Assembly: GCA_938743325.2 (NCBI GenBank)
Contig: OW568866.1
Coordinates: 558,001 to 622,000 of the forward strand
DNA: 64,000 bases
Direction: 5' to 3'
From: Pycnococcus provasolii
Taxonomy: Eukaryota > Chlorophyta > Pseudoscourfieldiophyceae > Pseudoscourfieldiales > Pycnococcaceae
The number at the start of each line of letters is the position of its first letter. Position 1 is the stretch's first letter. A model generated the notes under the pieces. It was given only the letters and a program-made list of their open reading frames with translations, made no database searches and had not been told where the DNA came from. This document shows positions 1-9,355 of this stretch, piece after piece. A program made the position numbers and the translations under genes.

Positions 1-2134
1 AGCAACGAGAACTATGAACCCCGTACGGCACTCGTCGAACGCACGTGCGGAACGAGCGCGTTCCGCCTGATTCTTGCCTGCGTGATACGCGTGTGCCGGC
101 ACGCCGCACCCCACGATCGATGCACACAGTACGTCAACATCGTTACGGAAGGGAGCGTACACAAGGCACCGGAACGGCGCCTTCTTGCCGTCCAGTTCCC
201 AGCGTGCCTTTCGCCCCTTCAGGAAATCGGACACTGAGCGCGCATCGTCGCCGCGACGACCTTGTGCTCCGTATAGCGAGACGTTTGGCGCCGATGCAGC
301 CGACGCAGACGCTCCATTCGTCTTGCGGCTACCACGATACACGCTCAGGCGTAGATTGTCACGAATCGGGTGCGCCTGCTCCGCGCCACCGTCGCAGGGA
401 ATGGCAGTCACGGTGAGCGCGTCGTCCAGAGAGAGCATAGAGCACAGTGCGCGATGCTGCGCCGCGGGCACCGTAGCCGTGAATCCTGCGCATCCGGCAA
501 GTGCGCCGCGGCTGCGCATCGTCGTGAGTGCGCTGGAGATTCGTAGGTAGCAAGGCCTGAATCCTGAGCCCCATGAGGTGACGACGTGCGCCTCGTCCAC
601 AACAACGAGAACGCGTCGTCCTTCCGCTGCGCCGCGGCAAAGCGCACGCGTCGCGCGCACATCCGAGAAGCGTTCTGGACTAATGAACACGATGCGCGGC
701 GAGGCAGAAACGCCCTCTGCTTCCGTGACAAGAGAGGCCAACACATCTAGTGCCTTGGACGTTGATGTGGCGCTGTCCACGGCTGCGGCACGCAGGTGGG
801 AAGGAAGCCGGTCCACCTGATCGCGCATGAGCGCCACGAGTGGGCTGACAACCACCACCGCATGTGGGCCTGCCGCGGCAGCCATTGCATACACTAGAGT
901 TTTGCCGCATCCTGTTGGGAGCACCGTCAGAAATCCACGCTGCTGATGCTGCTGCTCGGAATGCGCGTGCACCTCGGCTGATGGCACGTCAGAAGATGCA
1001 AGGAGACAAAGTCTGCGCACGGACGCCAGCTGGCCCGTGCGAAAGCATGTGTGTGCAAAGCCTGTTCGAAGAAGCTCCAGAAGAGCTGCGTCAAGATCCG
1101 CCGTCTCAGGTCCTTCTTCGGTAGCTTTCCACGACAAGCTACATTTCATCGCGGCGTCACGTACTGCCAAGGAGGCTGCATCAACCTCCGACGAATCAAT
1201 CACAACGGATGTTTTTGCGTTCGTGCGCGTTCGTCGGGTAGCTCCCTTTCCAGTCGCTTGCGCAGGGTGTACCGTCGCAGAAGTTGGCGGTGGCAGCGAC
1301 AGCGGCGGCGGAGGAGGTGGTGGTGGAGGTGGTGCAGCTGCTGCGTCCTCGGCGCCAGAGCGTTGTGTTGTCTTCCGCGCACGTTTCGGTGCAGGCTTAA
1401 TCGATGCTGCCGCAATCGCCGTACTCGCGCGCTTTTTAGAATGCCGCAGTGCAGGGTTGAGAAGCATTGCATCATCTTCTGAATCGATGTCAATGTCTGA
1501 GCAATTCATCGGGTCCTGCCGCCCCCCCTCCTCGTCGACAACGGCGTCTTTGTCCTCGTCCATTGCGACGTCCACAACTTCGACGCCATCTGCACAAGCC
1601 CCAGCCCCAGCCGCGGCTTCTTCCCTGAGCTTACGCCCTCGCTCCTCGTCCGCCTTACGCGTCATGCGTTCCTGGTTGCGCACAGGATAGCGCGCGAGGC
1701 GTCGATGACGCTTCGTGTTCTGCTTTGCTTGGTTCGAGTGCCTGTTACCGACGAATTTGCGTCCGCCAGCATATCCACCCTTTCTGCCACCACCGAAACC
1801 TCCTCGTTGCACACCAGTCGCGACGAAGTTGTCTCGTCCGTCAGTCGACCGTGCTTTATTGCCGCCGCTTGGCTTTGATGGCACGGGCACTGCAGATGGC
1901 ACGAGCGCATTGGCTGCTCCGCCCATAAAAGCCGGACGAGCTTGCGAGCTCTGCGTAAGTCGCTGTGGAGCATGCTGCGACGCCGCGAGCGAGCGTGGCG
2001 ACAAGGGGGGCTGTGTTGTTGGCTGTGTCGGTGGAGCAGCACAATGTTCCATATGCGGCGCTTCATTTTCATCTCCACTCGGTGCGTCTGCATCTGCGTC
2101 TTCATCTGCATTGAAATCATCCTCGCTCTCGTCG

Positions 2135-2174
<40 letters not shown>

Positions 2175-3135
2175 TTTTGCATTCGTCTAGATCTTCCAGG
2201 CGGTCGCCATCACCTGCCAGTGCTGGCAAAGGATCTACCGTCACGTCATCATTGTGTGGTGCACACTGAAGTGCTGCTTCTGCTGCTGCTGCCGCCGCAT
2301 TTGCGTCCTCCTCGCCGTCTTCTTCGTTCATGAAGAGCGCGCGTCGTCCACCAAGGAAGGTACGACACGAGTCTTGTTGTGTCTGTTGTGTCGACACAAA
2401 GCAGGACGCGGAGAAAGCCCTCCAGCTTTCCTTCGCTGCCCCACGTACGACTGGGGCGGGACTAGCGCCAAGTCGCTGTCCAGCGCCGCGTACGTGAAGA
2501 GCCCCAGTCGCGAATCCTGCACTTTGCGCGGCTTGCCATAGTCTGCGTCCCGGCGTGAGCGCCGCGCCCGGGCTGGTTCCAACCCTCGCCGGCAAAGGCA
2601 AAGACGTCGCTTCAGCAGCAGTGCGAGACGTGCCCTTTGTTTGTTTGACGGGTGTTCGCGAGACGTGCGTGACTTCGCTTTCGCATCTGCCGTCGTCGCC
2701 CTTCTTGGGCGTATGTCCCGCTGCTTGGTTCTGCCTCTGCCTCTGCGTCTTTGTCGTGTATGCCTCCGTGAGTCGTCGCGTTGACGGCATGAGCCCTGCT
2801 GCCCCCAAGTGCAGTGTGCCCCCTTCCCCTTGCGTCGTCGTTGTTTGCGTTGTTGACACGGGCATCATGCCTGCTCTTCCTGCTGATCTCTGCGTCCCCA
2901 TGGTCCCCAGGGTCAGCAGACTCTGCGAGTGAGGAATCACGAGTTTCCCGGACTTCCCGTGTACGTTATCTTTCAGTTTCTTGTACCGACGCGATTCGTC
3001 AGTCCACTTGGAATCCAGGAGGATATCTGCATGTGTCGGTTTCCGATTGTGGTTCTGAGAAAAGACACGTTCCCTTTCTTTTAATGACGACTTGAGTGAC
3101 GCAAGCAGGCGCGACTCGAGAGTGAGAGAGGACAT
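1..3135 (-). CDS. RECQL4: RECQ4-type DNA helicase with Sld2-like N terminus (3' end outside window)
   Basis: ATP-dependent 3'-5' helicase of the RecQ4 class, which acts at replication origins and in repair. The minus frame is open from 3354 to base 1; the first ATG is at 3135, so 1045 codons are visible and the C terminus is missing. Residues ~10-55 match the Sld2 homology region (LKERERVF, RKPTHADI, RRYKKLKD), which in this family recruits replication factors. Then follow a long low-complexity region, an Asp run near 320-345 and a Gly/Lys/Arg-rich stretch containing NFVATG, like the nucleic-acid-binding part of RECQL4. Helicase motifs: I LPTGCGKT (739-746), Ia SPLVALMRDQV, II DEAH (847-850), then the RecQ4-like FRPCYLR, III GFTATV, and a second RecA lobe with VYAPFRND and AYHAG. 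It is divergent from RecQ1/2/5 types. Several plus-strand frames across it are shadows. A 16-base G run (C on the sense strand) lies 161 bp upstream of the ATG. Confidence 0.9.
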
Positions 3136-3403
3136 AGAAGAAACACCTGAGCTCTTAAGAGCATACAATACACCACCACTCAAGGGACTGAAAGCGAAAG
3201 CACGGTCAAGCAGCCCCTCAAGGGACTGTGAAAATGATTTAGCTGTTGGTTCGAATGTGACTTCCGGAATGTTTGTTTGAACGGGTAGAGGAGGTGGGGG
3301 GGGGGGGGGGGAGAGCGCCAAAGGAGAAGAAAGAACCCCTGGGGAAAAAAAGTCAAAAAAAAAAAAACTGAAAATTCCGTTGAGTTCGGAGTTCGTTCGG
3401 GTG

Positions 3404-3535
3404 GTTTGGTCGGTTGTTTACTACCAAAAAGGTGGGAAAACCGAAAGGGGTTTGGTCGGTTGTTTACTACCAAAAAGGTGGGAAAACCAAAAGGGGTTTG
3501 GTCGGTTGTTTACTACCAAAAAGGGGGGAAATGAA
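3404..3535. repeat. 46-bp tandem repeat, three copies
   Basis: The unit begins GTTTGGTCGGTTGTTTACTA and recurs at 3404, 3450 and 3496 (exact 46-bp period). Copies are nearly identical; the last is shortened. Near-identity points to recent expansion. Its reading frames are periodic and not protein-like. Confidence 0.9.
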
Positions 3536-3747
3536 ATGCCAAAAAACCCGTCCCGGCCTTGTGGCACAAATTCGCCAACGTCTCCCTTGACCCTTCCTTG
3601 CCCATAACCTACCTGCCCCACAGTCCCACACCGGGTACAGTATAGGTAGGAAGCCTATTGTTAAAAGGACTACGGTTTTTAATGACGAAGTCCAATGGGG
3701 ATACACTCTTGTCCATTATGTTAGGAACCTGATTTTCCTAACTCTTC

Positions 3748-3855
3748 AAAAACACACCAAAAATCAGAACCCAAAAATCAGAAACCAAAACCCAAAACCA
3801 GAAACCAAAAACCAGAACCCAAAACCAGAACCCAAAACCAGATTTCAACAGGATT
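3748..3855. repeat. A/C-rich degenerate repeat (CCAAAACCAGAA-type)
   Basis: About 100 bp of short units such as CAGAACCCAAAA and CAGAAACCAAAA, with strong strand asymmetry (G on the minus strand only). It is not a telomere repeat of a known green-algal type. No coding function seen. Confidence 0.7.
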
Positions 3856-4068
3856 TCAACCAAACACGAGCACCCGGTCCAAGGAGAGGGGCCAAGGAGG
3901 GTTCCCCAGGGTGGAATTTTCCCCCTAAAATAAAGTGGATTCTGGTTTTCCCCCTCCAGGGCACCCCCCCCCCCCCCCCCCAGGAGGTGGCTGTTCTCTC
4001 TCTTCACGGCCGCCCGGCCCCTCGCCGCCCCAGTGGTTTCCCTTCCCCGACGACAGAACTGTTTTAGA

Positions 4069-5547
4069 ATGCCGCCAGCCTTACAGCTGACATCTGCGCG
4101 CTCTCCTCATAAGAAGATGAGCGTCCTTCATGGCATCCCTTCGTCGCAACGCCACTCCTCTATCTATCATCAACGGTATTATCATCATCAACCATCCTTG
4201 CAGAAGGTGTGTGGTGGGCGCAATCGCAGGGCGGCTGTGGTGGGGGCATGTTCCGCCCTTGCCATCGATGAAGCGGAAGGAGTGACATCCACCACCAAAC
4301 AATCCCAAGACGACGAGGCGCAGTACGTCCTGCAGACGTACGGACGTGCGCGAAACGACGTCGTGTTCGTGCGAGGGGAAGGATGCCACCTCGTTGATGC
4401 AGAAGGAAGGAGGTACCTGGACATGGCGGCTGGCATTGCAGTCAACGTGCTCGGACACTCCGACCCGGGATGGGTCAAGTCCGTGCGCGACCAGGCGGGG
4501 GAACTCTGTCACGTCAGCAACCTGTACCACACGCCGCAGCAGGCGACGCTCGCGCGCAAACTGTGCGAATCGTCCTTCGCTGACCGCGTGTTCTTCTGCA
4601 ACTCAGGCGCGGAGGCGAACGAGGGTGCCATCAAGTTTGCTCGCAAGTACGCACGTTTGCGCACAAACTTCGACGCAAACTGGGAGCAAGGTCTTCTTGA
4701 CAAGATTCTGCGCCGTGGGCCGCCGACAAAATTCGTGTCTTTCGAACGCAGCTTTCACGGACGCACGATGGGCGCACTCCAGCTGACGTACAAAAAGCAG
4801 TACAAAACGCCGTTCGCGCCCCTGATGGCTGGAGGGACCGAGAGCCTGCCATTTGGTGACCTTGACGCTGTCGCGCGCACGCTCCGCTCCGGCAATGTTG
4901 CCGGCGTGTTCGTCGAGCCAGTTCAAGGGGAGGGTGGCGTGCTGGCGAGTGATGCCGCGTTTCTCAAGGGACTGCGTGAGCTCTGCGACGAAACGGGTGC
5001 GCTGTTGATTTTCGACGAAGTGCAATGTGGTCTCGGACGATGTGGCGCACTCTGGGCACACCAGACATACGACGTCGAGCCCGACATTCTCACGACAGCA
5101 AAGCCTCTCGCTGGAGGTTTGCCCATCGGCGCGGTTCTGATGAAACAGAAGGTGGCGGACGCCATGTCCGCGGGTGATCACGGCTCAACGTTTGCAGGAG
5201 GCCCCCTCGTCTGCGCGGCTGCGAATTATGTCTTTGACACCGTCTCAGCACCAGCCTTCCTGTCGGAGGTGCAGCGCAAGGGAGATGCTCTTCAGACGAA
5301 GCTCCGCGCTAAGCTCGAAGGCATTCCAGGTGTGGTAGAGGTGCGAGGTCGTGGCCTGCTTGTTGGTGTGCAGCTCGATCGCCCTGCGGGTCCCGTTTGC
5401 GAATCTATGCGCACGGAGTCGAACGTTCTCGCCATCACCGCTGGTGCGGGTGACGTTCTTCGCTTGGTGCCTCCTCTGATAATCAGCGACGCGGAGATTG
5501 ACACGGCGGTTGACGCGGTTGCGAAAGCGGTGACGGCGACGGCATGA
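4069..5547 (+). CDS. ARGD: Acetylornithine aminotransferase, organellar
   Basis: Class-III PLP aminotransferase (EC 2.6.1.11) that transfers an amino group from glutamate to N-acetylglutamate semialdehyde in arginine synthesis. 492 aa from the ATG at 4069; an upstream in-frame GTG at 4033 was not used. The first ~90 residues are basic and Ser-rich, with no match to bacterial ArgD (~400 aa), as expected of a plastid or mitochondrial presequence. Family blocks: NSGAEANE (~178), FHGRT (~229), EPVQGEGG (~283), FDEVQCGLGR (~314-323) and the PLP lysine in TTAKPLAGG, K345. All key residues are present. Intronless. It is separated from the next plus-strand gene by only 156 bp, which contain a telomere-like repeat. 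Confidence 0.95.
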   Translation: MPPALQLTSARSPHKKMSVLHGIPSSQRHSSIYHQRYYHHQPSLQKVCGGRNRRAAVVGACSALAIDEAEGVTSTTKQSQDDEAQYVLQTYGRARNDVVFVRGEGCHLVDAEGRRYLDMAAGIAVNVLGHSDPGWVKSVRDQAGELCHVSNLYHTPQQATLARKLCESSFADRVFFCNSGAEANEGAIKFARKYARLRTNFDANWEQGLLDKILRRGPPTKFVSFERSFHGRTMGALQLTYKKQYKTPFAPLMAGGTESLPFGDLDAVARTLRSGNVAGVFVEPVQGEGGVLASDAAFLKGLRELCDETGALLIFDEVQCGLGRCGALWAHQTYDVEPDILTTAKPLAGGLPIGAVLMKQKVADAMSAGDHGSTFAGGPLVCAAANYVFDTVSAPAFLSEVQRKGDALQTKLRAKLEGIPGVVEVRGRGLLVGVQLDRPAGPVCESMRTESNVLAITAGAGDVLRLVPPLIISDAEIDTAVDAVAKAVTATA

Positions 5548-5601
5548 CAGACATAACACAAGACTTTGATGAAGGTAAAATTTAAAAACCCCAATCCATC
5601 C

Positions 5602-5624
5602 ATCGTAACCCTAACCCTAACCCT
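5602..5624. repeat. Telomere-like repeat (CCCTAA)3 in a promoter
   Basis: Three tandem TAACCC units lie 80 bp upstream of the ALKBH8-like ATG. Similar short tracts occur at 25723-25742 and 47515-47570. In plants, telo-boxes of this sequence are promoter elements of growth-related genes. Confidence 0.75.
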
Positions 5625-5703
5625 CTTGTTCTGTCCGTGACGGGGCCCCTCTTGTCTGTGTCTGTGTCACTGTGTCAGTCCGTCTGGGATGACGGACTGA
5701 CTG

Positions 5704-6978
5704 ATGGCGTCTGACTCCTCCGCGGCGGCCTCTGGCGGCCTCTCGCCTCCGGACCTCTGGCGGCCTCTTGGGTCGCCTCAGCAGCTCAAGAAGTCTCAGC
5801 CCAAGTCATCTCGGTGGTTCAAGCCCGCGATTGGTGTCTTCTCCTCCACTTCAACCTCTGTCTCGTCGCGATTCATTTTTGTGCTGAACGCGAACCCTCC
5901 ACCTCTGAATTTTTGCACTGGTGCGTCATCGTCATCGTCATCGTTATCAGCACAAGCGGGTGTTTGTGATGGCTCGTCATCATCAGCGTACGACGCGGCG
6001 TGCTTGTGCGTCTCGCTAGCACTACAGGGACAAACTCAGGAGCTGCGATATCGGGAAATACATGTACGCCCGCCTGCCGTGGGAAAGGAAGACTCGAAGC
6101 GCAACGCGCCATTCGTGATCGAATGTGAGACACCCGAGCATTCCAAAAGGCTCATGGAGGTGCTCGACGGACGTATTGTCCACGCGCTGGGAGATAAGCC
6201 TCTCGCGGCGTGGGCTGCGCTGGAACCGACGATAGCTGCAAAGGACGAACGCCCGAAACTTCCAACGTCGACGGACGTCAGGGACCTGGGTGTACCAGGC
6301 ATCGCTCTTGTCGAAAACTTCGTTACTGCTGCGGAGGAGCGTGAACTGCTCGCCTTCCTCGGCGAAGACGGAACGTGGGAATCGTTAGCGAAGCGGTGCG
6401 TTCGGCACTATGGGTACGCCTTTCGGTATGCAACGTCCGATGTGGCTGAATCTCCCGACAGGTCGTGGCCAGACGCAATTGCGCACCTTGCGCACCGCGT
6501 CGGCGCAATGTGCAAGAGTGGAGTTGCAAAAGCTTGCTCATACGGCGACGAAGACTTCGACGTGAGTACGTCATTCGACCAAGTCACCGTTAACGACTAT
6601 CCTGCGGGTGTTGGGATTGCTCCTCATGTCGATACGCCGCGAGCTTTTGGTCCAACGCTCGCCTCCGTGAGCCTTGGAAGCTCGTGCGTATTTGAAATGA
6701 TTTACGATACCAATGCGCCGGGCTACGAGAGCCGCACGCGTCGCAGAAGTGCTGGGGATGCGCGGAACGACGACGACGGTGAGCCAGCGTTCACGCGCCG
6801 TCGATTGCTCGTACCAAGACGTTCTCTCCTTGTACTTTCCGGCTCCGCACGTAACGAATGGTCGCACAGCGTGCCTTCGCACAAATCGGACGACGTGAAT
6901 GGCGTGCCTATGCCGAGATCGCGCCGAGTGAGCTTAACGCTGCGTGACGTGGCAGGTGCGCCAGAGCGTCGCCTCTGA
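5704..6978 (+). CDS. ALKBH8: ALKBH8-like Fe(II)/2-oxoglutarate dioxygenase
   Basis: AlkB-family dioxygenase most like ALKBH8, which hydroxylates modified wobble uridines of tRNA. 424 aa. Residues ~40-170 could be a diverged RRM (conserved-looking PFVIECETPEHSKRLMEVL) interrupted by Ser-rich loops. The catalytic double-stranded beta-helix runs ~205-415: DQVTVNDYPAGVGI then HVD with H308 and D310 as iron ligands, LASVSLGS, LVLSGSARNEWSH with H388 as the third ligand, and RRVSLTLRD supplying the 2-oxoglutarate arginine. There is no methyltransferase domain, unlike human ALKBH8; plants also keep the two activities apart. A ~25-residue Arg-rich insert interrupts the core near residue 345. Its 3' end faces the next gene across 77 bp. 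Confidence 0.85.
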   Translation: MASDSSAAASGGLSPPDLWRPLGSPQQLKKSQPKSSRWFKPAIGVFSSTSTSVSSRFIFVLNANPPPLNFCTGASSSSSSLSAQAGVCDGSSSSAYDAACLCVSLALQGQTQELRYREIHVRPPAVGKEDSKRNAPFVIECETPEHSKRLMEVLDGRIVHALGDKPLAAWAALEPTIAAKDERPKLPTSTDVRDLGVPGIALVENFVTAAEERELLAFLGEDGTWESLAKRCVRHYGYAFRYATSDVAESPDRSWPDAIAHLAHRVGAMCKSGVAKACSYGDEDFDVSTSFDQVTVNDYPAGVGIAPHVDTPRAFGPTLASVSLGSSCVFEMIYDTNAPGYESRTRRRSAGDARNDDDGEPAFTRRRLLVPRRSLLVLSGSARNEWSHSVPSHKSDDVNGVPMPRSRRVSLTLRDVAGAPERRL

Positions 6979-7055
6979 GAATTAAACGAAATGTAACATG
7001 AATATTATATGTATTTTCTGAAAAATATGATTACAAAATGCCTTATGAAGGCACG

Positions 7056-8601
7056 TCAGTCCTCGCCTGCGGAATCCGATACGGCACGCTCACCCGCAAC
7101 GGCTGGCGACGCGGTAGGTGTGCCGCCTTCAACCACGACGCGAACGAGCTCGGGGCTTGCGGGGGGAGCGCTCGCGGCGTCGTACTGCATCCGCTCAATA
7201 TGCGGCGGCGCGCGCGGCGGAACGGGAAGATAAGGTGCTGATGGCGTGGGAAGGCCCTCGAAGTGCGGGGGAGCACGTGGTGGCACCGTCGGGTATGTGG
7301 CCGCCACAGGCTTTTGCGCAGAAGCCTCCTCGAGAGCTGCCGCGGCGTCGCGCTCGCGCAAATGCCGCGCGTACCGCTCGCGGAGGCTTTCGCCGTCTCT
7401 CGGTGGAGTGAATGTGATCGGCGATGCCTGGCGAGGGCTCGCGACGCCTGGTGATTGCACCACCTCGGATGCACTTACGCCTTCCGCGAGATGGCGGTTC
7501 GTTCGAGGGTTCGTCAGCGGGCTCGCCGGCGAGGGTATGTTATTGTATGCTCTCATCTTCCAGCGCAGACGCATAAATTCGGGTAGGCGCTTGCCAACGG
7601 ATCGGCGCATGCTTCGCCATGCACTCATTGGCGGTTCTTCGTGCGCCGCTGGTGCTGAAGTGGGGGACGGTGCGTTGACGATGTGTCTCAGCACAGCACC
7701 GCTTACCATATCCACCTCATGCGCCGTCTTAGGCTGCTTGTTCCGCGGCGTTGTGGCGTCTGCGACGGAGAGACGACGCGCCGCTTCGGCGTGTGCGTTC
7801 GCGGGAGCTTGCTGCTGCCCCTCCCAGTTCTCCTCGACGGCAAGATTGTCGCGCCACAGCGTCGCCGGGAGTCCAAAGTGACGTCTCTCGCCGAAGAAGA
7901 GGCCGGCAAGACCGCCAAACAAGAGGCATACGTACGACAAGAGTGCGCAGTAAAGACCTGGACTTGCCATGTTGAACGCCGGCTCATCCGCACCGCGCGA
8001 AGGCTCAACATGTTTGTTTGCCACCGTCCTTACATCTCCAGTAATGCTCATCGTTCCCGCGACAAGTGCGGCGACGCACGCAAATAAGGCCACCGTACGT
8101 CCTGAATAATAGGAGCACCTGAAGAGTGGCGTTGGTATATATTTTTTTTTTTTTGTGTGTGTGTGTGTTTGGTGGTGTTAGTTTGCCGTTTCGCACGTTT
8201 TTCCCTTGCAAGGTCGGGTATGCATTCGGCACGCACACGTCCAGTTCAAGCTGCGTGTCTGCAAAGTTGACCGCGTGAGCCGCTGCCGCGAACGCAATGG
8301 GTAGGACGGCAAGAAGTGCGAGTGGCCACGGCGCAGCAAAGGTGGCCTGTCCAACGGCGAGAGGGACGAGTTCTGCGCACTGCGTGGTTCTCTCCCTTGA
8401 GTTTTCGACGGGCGCGCACGCGCGATACCAGGGCACGAAGAGCGCGGGTATGGCGAAGAGCGCCGCGACCGTCATGAGCGCCGTCGCGCGGCGGAACATG
8501 TTTGACTTGGCCAAACTTTGACTGAAGAAAAAAGAATGGGGTACTTTATGGTGGACGGCGGGAAGCTCCACAGGCCGACTTCTCAGTGCTCGCTCCTTCA
8601 T
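7056..8601 (-). CDS. Four-helix membrane protein with long disordered tail, unknown family
   Basis: Predicted as two exons, 8601-8210 and 8118-7056 (484 aa); ATG at 8499 is an alternative start. The frames fit only if the 91-bp intron is GC-AG type (GCAAGG donor, TTCAG acceptor, CTAAC at 8177-8181); I infer this from the frames. Four hydrophobic segments at about 39-58, 92-111, 139-155 and 184-206, arranged in pairs, with a Cys-containing first loop, look like a tetraspan (claudin-like) topology. The remaining ~275 residues are hydrophilic, Pro/Ala/Arg-rich, with a repeated PVPPRAPPH-like motif, probably a cytosolic tail. I do not recognise the family. The neighbour on the left is convergent; the EHD gene is divergent. 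Confidence 0.65.
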
Positions 8602-9355
8602 TTATGATTTAAGCCGGTGTTAGGATGGTATAAGGTAAGGACGGTAATGGAGGTGGTCAAGACTCTTTACAAAACGACCGGCCAGGTAAAATTTAGAGTG
8701 TAGAGAACTAACCTTAACTAGGTAGACCGGCCGCAAACGTCGCAAGAACCACCTCGAGGGGCCGCAAGAACCACCTCGGCCGGCCGCAAGAACCTGGCCG
8801 CAAGAACCACCTCGGCCGCAACGCAAGAACCTCGGCCGCAAGAACCTGGCCGCAAGAACAGTGGCCGCAAGATGACCTTGCAAGATCAATGACAGTTTCT
8901 TGCAAGAACCACTACCAGTATCCCTACTCGTGCAAACTGCAAAGCAACAGTCTCGTGCAAGGCTTCAAGCTCGCTCCATGGCCGGTGTTGTCAGACGTTC
9001 CTGGAGGTGGGCAAGAATAAACTTTACGACGACGAGAATACCCCTTGCTTGTGAGTTGCAGAGTTGGGAGTTCACGTGCTTGTTTGGGAACGTGTTTGGG
9101 CAAGCTTGCTCTTCAATCACCAAGCTCTTCCAAGGTGCTCTTGAACAAGGATATGTGCATACTGTATGTGCGCGCGCGCGCATATTTGGTACTCTTACCA
9201 CCCTGTTTTTGTTTTCCAGGGCATCACTCTTCTCGTTCCGCATCATCATCCGAATCATCAACTTCAGCAATACTGTATTTTAGCATTTATTTATTTGCAC
9301 TTTGTTGGCTGAGTGAGTGAGTTTGCGCCTTTTATTTCACTTCATTTCACTCGTC
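8602..9355. promoter_or_regulatory. Divergent intergenic region with CAAG-rich repeat
   Basis: About 750 bp between two divergent starts. 8720-8890 is built of repeated GGCCGCAAGAACC units, including a GGCCGGCC at 8778-8785. The left part (8645-8706) resembles sequence at 49150-49210 upstream of another gene. No gene recognised. Confidence 0.55.
8722..8890. repeat. Irregular tandem repeat, GGCCGCAAGAACC unit
   Basis: At least eight copies of GCAAGAACC preceded by GGCC or GGCCGGCC and spaced irregularly by CACCTC. It has the look of slipped replication. It lies about 470-630 bp upstream of the EHD start, so it may belong to that promoter or to the divergent gene's. Confidence 0.75.

Larger units (their letters stand above)
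3136..4068. promoter_or_regulatory. Divergent intergenic region between RECQ4 and ARGD
   Basis: About 930 bp between two divergent starts with no convincing gene. It holds a 16-G run (3296-3311), an A run near 3356-3367, a 46-bp tandem repeat, an A/C-rich degenerate repeat and an 18-C run (3964-3981) 88 bp before the ARGD ATG. Both promoters must lie here. Confidence 0.6.

Noticed and set aside
1037-1690. Plus-strand frame of 217 codons
   Set aside because: Antisense to the RECQ4 gene in a low-complexity region; Gly/Ser runs mirror the minus-strand Pro/Asp runs.
3748-3855. Chromosome-end telomere
   Set aside because: A/C-rich units are degenerate and lie between genes, not at a terminus.
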